Source: Apostichopus japonicus (Eukaryota; Echinodermata; Holothuroidea; Aspidochirotida; Stichopodidae). Taken from it: DNA of 64,000 nucleotides. Where the stretch lies: NCBI RefSeq assembly GCF_037975245.1, contig NC_092565.1:10035499-10099498 (forward strand), given 5' to 3'. Shown here piece by piece: positions 21,101 through 28,800 of the stretch (positions are counted from its first letter, which is position 1; every line of letters starts with the position of its first letter). The position numbers and the translations under genes are program-made. Below the pieces are notes generated by a model that ran no database searches, was not told the origin of the DNA, and saw only the letters and a program-made list of their open reading frames with translations.

Positions 21101-22688
21101 AATGAATGTGTGTCAGAGGCAGCAGTCAGCTGTATAACCCTCTACCTAGTAAGTTGAACCTAAATTCTTAAAGTGCAATGGGTAGGAGGGTGATGTGTGA
21201 AATATTGGATATTCTGACCATTGATGAAAAGAAAGTAAAAAGAAAAGAAAAGAAAGGATTTAAAGCAAAGAATTGAAAAAGAAATAAATAAAATAGCAGA
21301 CACATCTACTGTAGCTTTAAGTGATGTAGTCATTGTAGTGTTCACGCTACTGTGTTGGCTCTGCTAACTTGATAAAGAGGTTCAACAGAAGGCTATTTGT
21401 TTACTGTTTGGAGAGACTTTCACACGATTCTGACAGAGAGGGAAGGCGAAACCATCGCTTGAATGGCTTAAATAAATAGATGCCATCATGTTGAATACAA
21501 GAGCATTTAACCAAAGGGTTGTCTAATGGGAATAGGGAGAAGAATTCCCAGAATTTTACAGAACTTACAGAAGTTAACTAATGACTCCTATAAACTGCTG
21601 TGATGGATGGTTACTGTTGATTTGACCTTTCGTTGATTATTAAACCGGCTCGCTGGATGGTTATTAACATTGCCTGCTACGTACACGAATGCTTCAAAGA
21701 GTTGTTTCATACCATGTCATAGTCTGAGGATTTTCTAGCTTGCCAGATGGTTATTAACATTACCTGCTATGTACACGTGTACCGTGTCATTGTCTGAGGA
21801 TGTTCTAGCTTCTTGAAGGATCGAGTATCCCTTGTGAAGGCTAATCATACTTTAGTTTCAAGGACCCGCTAATTAGATGACTTGAAAATGGAAAGCCTTA
21901 AACAACTCTCAAGTACATATTGAGATGGGTTTTATCTGAGGAGAGAGAGAGAACATCCAGTCTCTGTCTCTAACACTTCCCCGTTAACACTAAATTAGCG
22001 TTGACTCTCAAACCACTTGAAAAATTTGTGGAAGAAAAATTGTCCCTTAAGTGGCAGAAGTAGTCATTAAAGGGTCACCAAAATGTTAACATTTCATCCA
22101 AGTGGGGAGAGTTGAAACTTTCTTCTGTTGTGTAAGTGAAAGGAAGGCAAAAAAAAGTTTGACATGACTCTTCTGTTGGGAAACCCATGCAATTTCTTTT
22201 AAGGAAATTCCTAAATTCACCTTTTCAGACTTTGTGTGAAAGGAAATGGTTCTAAGGTTCTAAGGTTTGGTACTGTACTTAAGTTTTAACCTAACAAGTT
22301 ATATATAACTTTTTATGTTAAAACTTAAGTACCAAACCTTGTAAACTGATTAGAACAAGTCTATAGACTTGTTTTTATAAAAAGCAAATAAATAAATAAA
22401 TGCTGCAGAAAAGAATTGTAGTTTTGTATATGTTATGGAACAGCTCATCCAAAGGATGATATGGATGTAACTATTTATTTTTTTGTTCTCCGTCATTATT
22501 TGAGTTGATAAAATCTGAAAATTGAAATTGTTATATTATGTCTATATTTTTGCAGGATGAGGGATGCTGATAAAAAGAAAAACCTTTTTACAACATTCAA
22601 GAAGAATGAAAGAGACAGGAAGAAGTTGATGGATACAGTCTTAAAACAACTGAGAGCACTGACAGCGAGACCAGGACTTGGACATTGA
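69..22688 (+). CDS. EXOC6: Exocyst complex subunit Sec15 (EXOC6/EXOC6B), C-terminal part, ten exons
   Basis: Sec15 is a subunit of the exocyst, which tethers secretory vesicles to the plasma membrane. Its C-terminal helical domain is known to bind the vesicle GTPase Rab11 in animals (Sec4 in yeast). The joined CDS is 69-140, 665-762, 3570-3675, 4305-4526, 8749-8828, 10252-10357, 11842-11970, 14407-14548, 20793-20979 and 22556-22688. It gives 424 residues without an internal stop. Recalled family landmarks match in order: IKDQIVLF, KDQYNEIL, FPFKDQDL, QIKEFIYA, RKSTNVLLTRTLS, YDWSM, DVIQCELF, SEPVPGF, RQLLDLF, WDWSTYLADY, and a lysine-rich NLFTTFKKNERDRKK tail. Vertebrate EXOC6 is about 800 residues, so the N-terminal half lies upstream of the window. 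EXOC6 and EXOC6B are vertebrate paralogues, so an invertebrate would be expected to have a single Sec15. Intron phases are 0,2,0,0,2,0,0,1,2. Confidence 0.96.
665..762 (+). CDS. EXOC6: Sec15 coding exon 2 of window
   Basis: The exon starts after TCGTTAG and ends before GTAAAA. It encodes SYGFNTTVISDLLVILKDQY and then NEILMKTWLRIF, plus two bases of a split codon (phase 2). The YGF and KDQYNE motifs match the family. An overlapping open frame at 400-729 is in the wrong frame and is not coding. Confidence 0.92.
2406..2640 (-). repeat. Left inverted arm of the Penelope-like element
   Basis: The reverse complement of this arm matches 3018-3249 almost throughout. The outer boundary is TGTAGAACCAT at 2406, matched by ATGGTTCTACA ending at 3249. 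The minus strand contains CTGACGA, a 6-bp stem and GAAA. Confidence 0.85.
2474..2506 (-). ncRNA. Hammerhead-ribozyme-like core, left arm of the Penelope-like element
   Basis: On the minus strand, CTGACGA (2506-2500), one G, stem II GAAGAT/ATCTTC with loop GGGAC, and GAAA (2481-2478). It differs from the right-arm copy at the free position N7 and in the stem II loop, so all core residues are kept in both. Confidence 0.5.
2722..3057 (+). CDS. GIY-YIG endonuclease domain of a Penelope-like element (fragment)
   Basis: The frame is open from about 2647 to a stop at 3055-3057; the first ATG is at 2722, but a truncated copy probably has no real start. Visible motifs are VIYSFEG and QTYIGKT (the GIY and YIG strands), then RHLATRVKEHL with the conserved arginine, HCIDC, and KEALYIKKLKPVLNNQL carrying the expected catalytic glutamate and the LKPxLN ending seen in Penelope endonucleases. 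The domain would nick target DNA during retrotransposition. The last ~13 codons run into the right inverted arm. No reverse transcriptase is present upstream, so the copy is not autonomous. The frame is intact, suggesting a fairly recent insertion. Confidence 0.8.
   Translation: MKDKTPMTLKANVIYSFEGSCDKNQTYIGKTERHLATRVKEHLSDKSAIYEHITHCIDCRTANITNFYSVIDSGYTDFEIKIKEALYIKKLKPVLNNQLFQHGSSYILNLF
3018..3249 (+). repeat. Right inverted arm of the Penelope-like element
   Basis: Reverse complement of 2406-2640. It begins TATTTCAACATGG within the end of the endonuclease frame and ends GGTTCTACA. The plus strand contains CTGATGA, a 6-bp stem and GAAA. Confidence 0.85.
3149..3184 (+). ncRNA. Hammerhead-ribozyme-like core, right arm of the Penelope-like element
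   Basis: CTGATGA at 3149-3155 is followed by one G, stem II GAAGAT/ATCTTC (3157-3162 with 3168-3173) and GAAA at 3174-3177. The next bases AACGTT are self-complementary and could form a short stem III in a dimer, with a UUU cleavage triplet ending at 3183. Stem I is only clear for three pairs (TTC/GAA). Penelope-like elements are known to carry such motifs in their terminal repeats. Confidence 0.55.
3570..3675 (+). CDS. EXOC6: Sec15 coding exon 3 of window
   Basis: The acceptor is a T-rich tract ending in TTTTCAG. The first base completes a serine codon split with exon 2. The exon encodes QIFDEDNYTAILVHSQEEF and then EGIVQNFPFKDQDLRK, up to a GTGGGT donor. The FxEDNY and FPFxDxDL motifs are typical of Sec15. 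Confidence 0.96.
4305..4526 (+). CDS. EXOC6: Sec15 coding exon 4 of window
   Basis: This is the longest exon (222 bp, 74 codons, phase 0 at both ends). It follows CTCTCCGCAG and precedes GTTAGT. It starts APYPKELPFSQFVPK, continues with QIKEFIYACHKFS and RKSTNVLLTRTLSGCL, and ends at HSLGLAE. It is markedly more GC-rich than the introns around it. It forms the start of the C-terminal helical domain. Confidence 0.97.
4801..4830 (+). other. Potential G-quadruplex tract in intron 4
   Basis: Four or more G runs of 3-5 bases separated by 1-4 bases (GGGGTGGGGTGGGG, then GGGGG and GGG) meet the usual G4 pattern on the sense strand. Confidence 0.6.
6501..6523 (+). other. Potential G-quadruplex tract in intron 4
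   Basis: G runs of 4, 5, 4 and 3 separated by A, T and TTGAT on the sense strand. A short GGAT repeat follows directly. Confidence 0.55.
8749..8828 (+). CDS. EXOC6: Sec15 coding exon 5 of window
   Basis: The exon follows GCCCCCAG and encodes LVQVIVNTTQLEEACIYLED and then FISNIT, plus two bases of a glycine codon. Ending the exon at 8828 gives a GTGAGT donor and keeps frame with exon 6. It matches the family segment LVQIIINTTxLExACxYLEDFI. Confidence 0.95.
8829..10251 (+). other. Sec15 intron 5
   Basis: A 1.4-kb AT-rich intron with no recognised gene or repeat. Confidence 0.85.
10252..10357 (+). CDS. EXOC6: Sec15 coding exon 6 of window
   Basis: The acceptor is CTCTTCTTGTAG. The first base completes glycine, then TQGDNIHAARLQGAGIFRDA and GSEAAEEIYNRLDHK follow, before a GTAAAC donor. 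The pattern RL-G---F-DA---AE-EIY-L--K agrees with vertebrate EXOC6. Confidence 0.95.
10402..10677. mobile_element. MITE-like element with ~80-bp inverted repeats and TTAA ends
   Basis: The left end (10402-~10480) and right end (~10600-10677) are imperfect reverse complements of about 80 bp, at roughly 85% by eye. Both contain AATAACGAAG, CAGGGAT and AGTAACCTAAAAA blocks. Each end abuts TTAA, as expected for a piggyBac-type target duplication, though the TTAA could instead belong to the repeat. No transposase frame is present, so it would be a nonautonomous copy. Confidence 0.65.
11644..11675 (+). other. Strong potential G-quadruplex in intron 6
   Basis: Six consecutive G runs of 3-5 bases with loops of 1-2 bases on the sense strand, about 170 bp before exon 7. 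This is the strongest such tract seen in the gene. Confidence 0.65.
11842..11970 (+). CDS. EXOC6: Sec15 coding exon 7 of window
   Basis: This 129-bp exon is in phase 0 at both ends, after TTTTCTACAG and before GTGAGT. It encodes VNEFLELSSYDWSMEDSNGK and then ASDYILDIISFLEGSFKAFT, ending NLP. The YDWxM and ISFLxxxFxxFTxLP motifs are diagnostic of Sec15. Confidence 0.96.
11971..14406 (+). other. Sec15 intron 7
   Basis: A 2.4-kb intron whose first half is the 41-bp minisatellite at 12081-13017. The rest is AT-rich with no recognised feature. Confidence 0.85.
12081..13017. repeat. 41-bp minisatellite in Sec15 intron 7 (about 23 copies)
   Basis: The unit is about 41 bp: GTGACTGGACTATATAGTAT, then AATACATGGACCATTAGGTC and A. 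Units vary at a GTCAGTGAC/GTCATTGAC position. Some are shortened by loss of the TATAGTATAA part, and two near 12790 and 12880 carry GTTGATTAGG in place of ATTAGG. The variant-bearing pairs suggest copying in blocks larger than one unit. Confidence 0.95.
14407..14548 (+). CDS. EXOC6: Sec15 coding exon 8 of window
   Basis: The exon follows CTTTTTGTCAG and ends one base into a leucine codon (phase 1) before GTGAGT. It encodes QKVAITACMSTCKYLASSLM, then a segment ending SMGALRQFSLDVIQCE. It matches the family segment VAQTACMSAC---STSLM---ISMGA-QQFNLDVIQCE. Confidence 0.96.
16170..16533. repeat. 182-bp tandem duplication in intron 8
   Basis: 16170-16351 is repeated at 16352-16533 with near identity. 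Each copy starts GTGGTTGACGGGTGGACCG and ends in a poly-C run after AAGAAAAATC. The near identity implies a recent duplication. Confidence 0.9.
16695..16749. repeat. Short foldback in intron 8
   Basis: Arms 16695-16714 and 16730-16749 are reverse complements with one mismatch (CTTTTGTTCGTTAGGGTAAG against its partner), separated by 15 bases. It could be the end pair of a deleted transposable element. Confidence 0.6.
20793..20979 (+). CDS. EXOC6: Sec15 coding exon 9 of window
   Basis: The exon follows CTTCTCTCTCAG. It completes the split leucine to give LFVNSEPVPGFKDGTLQMTF, then VELRQLLDLFIHWDWSTYLA, and ends TAIILLE plus two bases of lysine. The donor is GTACGC at 20980, a weaker match than the others. 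It was chosen because it alone restores frame and the EKM junction seen in vertebrates. This is the most conserved block of the protein. Confidence 0.95.
20980..22555 (+). other. Sec15 intron 9
   Basis: A 1.6-kb intron with a G-rich tract near 21071-21098, an imperfect ~91-bp direct repeat (TGGTTATTAACATT blocks at about 21656 and 21747) and the foldback at 22262-22340. Confidence 0.8.
22262..22340. repeat. Foldback in intron 9
   Basis: The left arm, AAGGTTTGGTACTGTACTTA continuing AGTTTTAAC, pairs with the right arm GTTAAAACTTAAGTACCAAA continuing CCTT. The left arm has a 5-base insertion. The loop is AT-rich. Confidence 0.6.
22556..22688 (+). CDS. EXOC6: Sec15 terminal coding exon 10
   Basis: The exon follows ATATTTTTGCAG. 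The first base completes lysine, and MRDADKKKNLFTTFKKNERD is followed by RKKLMDTVLKQLRALTARPG, then LGH and TGA. The lysine-rich helix matches vertebrate KxKDTSKKNNIFAQFRKNDRD. The final six to eight residues differ from the vertebrate ending, so the very C-terminus is not conserved. Confidence 0.95.
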
Positions 22689-23825
22689 CCAGGGTATCCT
22701 GGACCAGTGGTCCTCAAAATGTTGGGTCCGTGACTCACGATGATCTTCTGAACGGTCATGGCTACGATCTACAAACATAAGACAATCTGAGCCAAGTAGC
22801 AAAATGCTGTTTTCTATGATGCTGGTGCCACAGTTTATATTATATCTAAGTGGAGAAGCTATTGATGATAACATACAAGTGGCAATGTCAAATTTAAATG
22901 TTTGCATTGAAAATGTTACAGGTTTTCATTCTACATGTCTCAAAACTGAGCAAATCGATGTCACACAAGTTAGCCATTTATTAATCACGAATATTCAACC
23001 TGTCGCTTAAAAAGTTGTTTTCCAATTTCCCTGGCTGTAAGTTTTTAACTCTGTATTGTTCATTTGTAAGGAGGTCTGTTAAGTTTTGTTATCCATGGGA
23101 TTTAGCACCCAAAATTTAATCTTGGTTGGACAAAGTTTGTAAAGCTAGGTCCTAGTTTGTATGATGGCAGCATTGACTGTTTCTGGTACACAGACTTGTA
23201 TGACTATCAGGGATGGAGCCAGAACTTTAGAAGGAAGGAGGTGTGACCACAAGGTGGTTGAAGCAGACTCCCTTGTAAGCAGACTCCCTTGTAAGCAGAC
23301 TGTAAGGTGGTTGAAGCAGACTCCCCTGTCTGTGGGTGATCCCTCAGAAGAAAATACAATATTAGATGCAATTCTGAGGCATATTTAGGCTCTAAATAAT
23401 GTCCATAATTAGGTCTACACACAAGGTTGTGCTAATAATTATTTTGTGTGGATTTAAAAGAAAGAGGGGGTGGGTGGGGGTGGAGCCCAGTGGATCTTTG
23501 TACTTGCTGTTGAAGCAAAGAAAGAAGATAGGGACCCAAAAAGTCTGTGAAGTATCTTGTAAAATAGATTATTGAGACTGAATTATTGAAGGATATTTAC
23601 TCTACTCATTGAATAATAATCTCGAACAGCCGCACTGCCTGCAGCTCCTTGTATGGAAGCCTTGAAGGCCATGATCAAATTCATCATTTGGTACAGTCAC
23701 GTTTGCAGTCGTTTCAACTGTAGGCCTATCTTAATGTTTCATGAACTTTGAAAGAGTTGAAATTAATGGCTAGAACAGGATCAAAACTAGTAACCTCAGG
23801 ATTGTAAGTCCTGTGCTTGTAGATG

Positions 23826-23937
23826 TGGGAAGGGGGAGGGGGGGAGGTGAAGGGGGCCTCGAAAATCAAAGTAGTAAAATGTGGTAGATGGGTGGAGGCT
23901 GGGAGGTGAAGGGGGCCTCGAAAATCAAAGCAGTAAA
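23826..23937. repeat. Imperfect direct repeat with GGAGGTGAAGGGGGCCTCG block
   Basis: GGGAGGTGAAGGGGGCCTCG followed by AAAATCAAAGNAGTAAAAT occurs twice, about 65 bp apart. It looks like a local duplication. Confidence 0.6.
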
Positions 23938-24054
23938 ATAGCAAAACCAAAAATCTGTGTTCTTTGGCTAAAAGTATGATCAACCGTATTAATTTGTTGG
24001 TTAAGCTGCTTCTTTCGTAAATCAGTGAATTCATTGAATGGTTAACCACTTTTT

Positions 24055-24155
24055 GAAAACTTTAAGTTTGACTTGACCCTCTGAATTATATTTCTACAGA
24101 TGACCATGCCTGTGCTCTACCAGCTGACCTATGGCCAGCTCACCATTGGTAGAGA
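24055..24155 (-). ncRNA. tRNA-like promoter boxes: possible SINE head or tRNA pseudogene
   Basis: On the minus strand, TAGGTCAGCTGGTAGAGCA (from 24131 down) resembles a pol III A box plus D-arm. About 40 bases later GGGTCAAGTCA (24079-24069) resembles a B box with two departures from consensus. The spacing fits a tRNA. No full cloverleaf is evident. Confidence 0.3.
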
Positions 24156-24962
24156 TCTGGATAATGTTGCAGCTCAACATCTTCTCAAAATTAATTTTGT
24201 GATGAACTATATGTGCTTTCTTCTCTTGATTCTTGTCAATCTTTGCAGAATTTCTTGTCACCACGGTTCCGTAAACAGGCAAAGTTGGGAAAAAAAGGAG
24301 GATTTTAAAAAGGAGAAAAAAATGATCTTTTTCTGGGTTTAAAGAAGTCTTTGAATTTTGCTGGAAAAGTGAAGAAAAAGATCCTGATTTGAAGACTTCT
24401 TACTTTCATATCTACTTAAAACAATGTCTCTTTTCTGCAATAAGAACATTTATGCCCAGCATTTACACAACTTCGAATTGTAATTTTCTGTTCTAATGCA
24501 CTTTCGAATTGACAATTGACAGACCTACTTTAGGAAGCCCAACACAACGTCATCTTTTGTGTGTAGACTGCAAAGTAAACCACGAAATATGGTTTGGCGG
24601 CTTGAAAAATTCTGTAATTTAATATTTTGTCGAAAGCCGTGTGAACCATGTATTTACTGAACCATTTTTATAATCTATGGGCACAGGTTTATGAATAAAT
24701 TAAAATTGTTTGTCAAGATCGCCTTATATATGTCACGTGATAAATCAAAAGAAAGAAAGAAAGAACGTGACTTAGCCAAAATTAAAAAGCCAAATATAGA
24801 CTTTGAAAAAGTAGGATTAGATGACATGGAGACAGATAGTTTGATCCTGCGGAAGCTTAGGTGGGATTTTACCTGCAATATATCAAATAAGATTCACCAC
24901 AGGGGAGAAAAAAAACACTTCGCACTAAAGTTCAACTTGATAGTTGAAGAAACTTTCATAAG

Positions 24963-25056
24963 GTTGTCATTCTAGCAAATAAAGTGGACATATTGGTCAC
25001 TGATGTTGATATTTCCACAAGCAGTCTGTTGCCACTTTATAGACATTAGAATGACC
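24963..25056. repeat. Weak inverted repeat downstream of Sec15
   Basis: GTCATTCTAGCAAATAAAGTGG at the left resembles the reverse complement of CCACTTTATAGACATTAGAATGAC at the right, with about 40 bases between them. Confidence 0.4.
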
Positions 25057-25839
25057 AATTGAAGCCTCCTCTGTGTCTGGGAGGAATAACTTGGGAGGGT
25101 CTGAACCTCCAGGAGATAGAGTACTTTTGAAAATCTTTCGCAGTTTTTTAGTTACACTAGAATTTGGGAGCCAATGACCTGTAAAGTGACCTTTAAGAGT
25201 GACCTTAAAGCAGGTTTTTGAGTTGGTTTTGCTAAATTATGTGATTATCATTCAATACTAAACACCAATAAAAAACCTGGTTCATTAGGCTCACGTGTCA
25301 TGTTTCATTTCAGGAAGGTATCTGTCAGACAAACTGTTTAACTCTGACCGGAATCATTAGCTAGAGTCCTAAACTTGTTCATGCGACTTTTGTTTAATAA
25401 ACAAAGAAATATGCCTTACTTTTGATCAAATGCAAATTCTTATTTTGAGCAATACTCGAGTAGGTTTTGTTAAAGTTGCTCACCAGGGCTATCCACCACC
25501 GAACTCCCTTCACGTAGAATCAAATTTTTATTTCAATCATACAAGACGAAATAATGATGATTTCTATTTTCAGTTGCAACTGAAGATGTTTTATTTTGCA
25601 TTGTTATTATGTAGTTGTTGCCTTGGTTACAATACTAACACCTCGGTCTCTCGTCACCTTGTGCGAGAGAATTGATTGTTATGAAATGTGTATTAACTTA
25701 TCTCCTCTTCCGTGTTTTTAAAGAAGACAAAATAAACTTAGAACTGTCGGTAATGTTGTAAGTTATGTAAATAGTGCAATATGTATAACCGTGTGTATAC
25801 TGTGTAATTTCCTTTGCCATTAACTTGAAACTTGAAGAA

Positions 25840-25845
25840 AATAAA
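25840..25845 (+). terminator. Candidate poly(A) signal AATAAA
   Basis: A canonical hexamer 3.15 kb after the Sec15 stop codon, with a TGTTTGTGG element downstream at about 25889. Several earlier hexamers could be used instead. Confidence 0.3.
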
Positions 25846-25860
25846 TAGAATGAATGGACT

Positions 25861-28800
25861 TTACGATATATGAATCAATCTTTTCTATGTTTGTGGTTGA
25901 CATTTCTTTCTTTCTTTATTTTTGCTACAACTCCTGAGGAGAGGCAGGGGGAAGGATTCGCTCATCTCCTTGTGTTTTGCTTTTTCATCAAATTGTTGAA
26001 ATCTTTGAAATATTTCTCAATAATGAATAACCAAAAGAACTGACCGTAGAGGTATATGTACTTGCGGGTAGATGGAGGGAGATTTGCTAAACTGACACCC
26101 GTCTCTTATAAAAAAAAAGCTTGAATTTCTGCTACTCCTTGTCACTTTCGGTGGTCATGCACTGAAGAAGAGTAAGGTTTGCAAAATTCAAGTATTTCCT
26201 TGTTTTTGTGCTTTCCCACTGTCCTATAGATACTGCCTCAAGGTTTGTTCACTGCCCCACCTCCGCCCTGACATACTACCGCCTTCCTCCCCCTTCAGGT
26301 TTCGCATTAATTTTGAAATTAACGATAATTTCATTACATACCGCTACCAAATTTTCAAAATTGTACGTGATCAATAGAAAACACTATTCAAGACTATCAT
26401 CAAATTATGATTCTATTGCATTCTAAAAAGTTCGTAGTCTGCTGGAAAGATTTTGCCTATTAAAATTTATCTCATGCAGAGAAAGAAAAAACGATATATT
26501 GCTGTTCTTCAAAGTTTTGACCTGTTTCTGAAATTGTTCGTGAAGTGAAACTTCGAAGAAAGTGGAGCAAATGAATTACATTTCTTCGGAGACATTTAAG
26601 AAATCTTATCGTAATCATTACAAAAAGATGCATAAGAGAAACATACAATACTGAAGGGATGAAGCACTGAAGTATAATCTCTCCTATTAACTGTAGACCG
26701 TATGAGTAAACGTCTTATGTATTTTACGTCCACACATTCATATATAGCGCCTTTTCTAAAGGTAACATACAGCACTCGATAGCAATCCAGTTTCTGAAAA
26801 CGGAAACAGTCAATAAAATGACCAATCATGTCAGTGGAATATATACAGACCTCAATGATTACGACAGATGGCATATCTTACTTTCAAATAAATATTCTCA
26901 TCTTATACACTTTTAGACCGTATATTACGTTTGATGGAAGGGTTGTTTTTTCTTCCAACGTATATGAGAATTGAAACGGTCCTCAGTTGCGCGTTACTTC
27001 AATCAGTTTCACCATATAATAGCCCGGCGTTATACAGCAATAATTTACATGATTTGTAAATATTCATGATACCAGGAATAGCTGGCGTCTGCCGATGATA
27101 TCTTACCAAGATGGTGACTTCATGACTGTTACTCATTCCATGAATTTTTTTGAAACCATAAAAGAGTCGTATTACTTGTATTGGTTAAAATAGTTCGTAT
27201 TTCACTCACGTGATGCATGTGTCATCATAACCCGGCTTGCTTATACAAAGAATTACTGTCGCACGGTCAATTTGAGTAGAAAATGCTTAAGTAAACGGTG
27301 GGCTTCTCGACCTTCCCTTTAGAGGGTCTCGACGGGTAGAAGCTGAAAAGAAGAAGGCCCAAGTATATATCATTTTAAAATAATACATGTAGCAGTAAAG
27401 AAATGCCTCAACTTTAAGTGCGTAAGCGATATTATTCAGCGAGTAAAGATTAACCGGGGATAGGCTATAGCCAACCATTACTGAGTTGCGTATGGTACAT
27501 TATGTGTGGAGTACAACATCATATATTTCATGGCATGAGCTAACGTATAGTCCGTAAATAGTGCAGGAAAGTTTGGAGACAAGCTCAAACTCCCTGATCC
27601 GTATAAATATGGAGTTAACTGGAATACATATATTATAAAATGGCTTGGGAATGAACTTGATATTAACAATGCGTTAATCAGAGAATAGTAAGAAATAACG
27701 CGATACACTTTTAAGGTATGGATCTGTACTATATCCGCACCACACTATATTACAGACACGAACGATTTAATGACATATCCACGACAACAAAAGCCTCGGC
27801 TGTGACTGTGTCCCATCATGAATGCGTTTCGTCGTTAGTGTTGTGTTGGGTTGTTAATTTTTCGGTTAAGTGTGGACTAAACATTTGTTTTAGACAAGTA
27901 AGGATCTGATAGTTAACAAATGAAATATATACGTAGCTGATGTTTTGCCACAATGGTCATGTATGAATCACTATATTCGACACACGATTAAACCGTGGCA
28001 CAACGGCATAATAATTACAAAAATGGCAGCCCCTCTGTGTAATGACATCTAAACCATAACATCTTCCAACTGATGGAACTGTTTCTCTTTTTTATTGTTG
28101 TTATTGTTGTTGGGTTTTTTCGTTTATCATAAGCATTTAGGCTAACGCGTAAGATTGAAATGATAATTGGGGTATTTTCTCATTTTACCGTTAACCCTAA
28201 CTTCCACACTATACATCTCGTCCCAGTTTCAGTATAGGGAAAGTGTTATTGGAGTGCGACCTTAAGATACAATGTATTCATCAAAGACACGTCTTGGACT
28301 TTGACTTCCTTTTTGGTTTTCTTAAATGTTCTGCCGATCAGAATTAGCCAGAAGGTAAACTTCTCATTCGGGTTCTGGTGATCGTTGACACCGTAGTTTA
28401 TCATACAGGAGTATTTAAATATAATCCAAGTTCAATGGCCCAAACCATTCATGTCTTCAGACTACAATTTCGATGTAATTACGTAAACCAACGCCATTTA
28501 AGATGTCCTTGTTTTTCTGGACCATCTTCCCGCCATTACTTTTGTAACTCTATATCGTTCGATGAATTTGACTTTAAGTATTATTATTATTCATTCACAA
28601 TATCTGTACTTTAAAAATTGGTTATCTAGGACTACATAGCTTGGAGATATTGACTCAACTTACAATATAAACCCTATAATGCAGCACTTTTGGAAGTGCC
28701 TCGGTGCTAGAAATAGTGTTTATATAGAAATGGACATGTCCGTAAGGGCTCACATTTCTACACTTTGAAGTAGCCATTTACTATAGTATACGCCTCGAAA

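Larger units (their letters stand above)
22689..25860 (+). other. Probable 3' UTR and flank of Sec15
   Basis: No coding sequence is recognised after the stop codon. AATAAA hexamers occur at about 24694, 24979, 25267, 25395, 25731 and 25840. The last is followed within about 50 bases by a GT-rich stretch (near 25889), the best cleavage-site context of the set. The stretch also holds two imperfect direct repeats near 23830 and 23900 and a tRNA-like box pair on the minus strand near 24.1 kb. The true UTR end cannot be fixed without transcripts. Confidence 0.35.
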
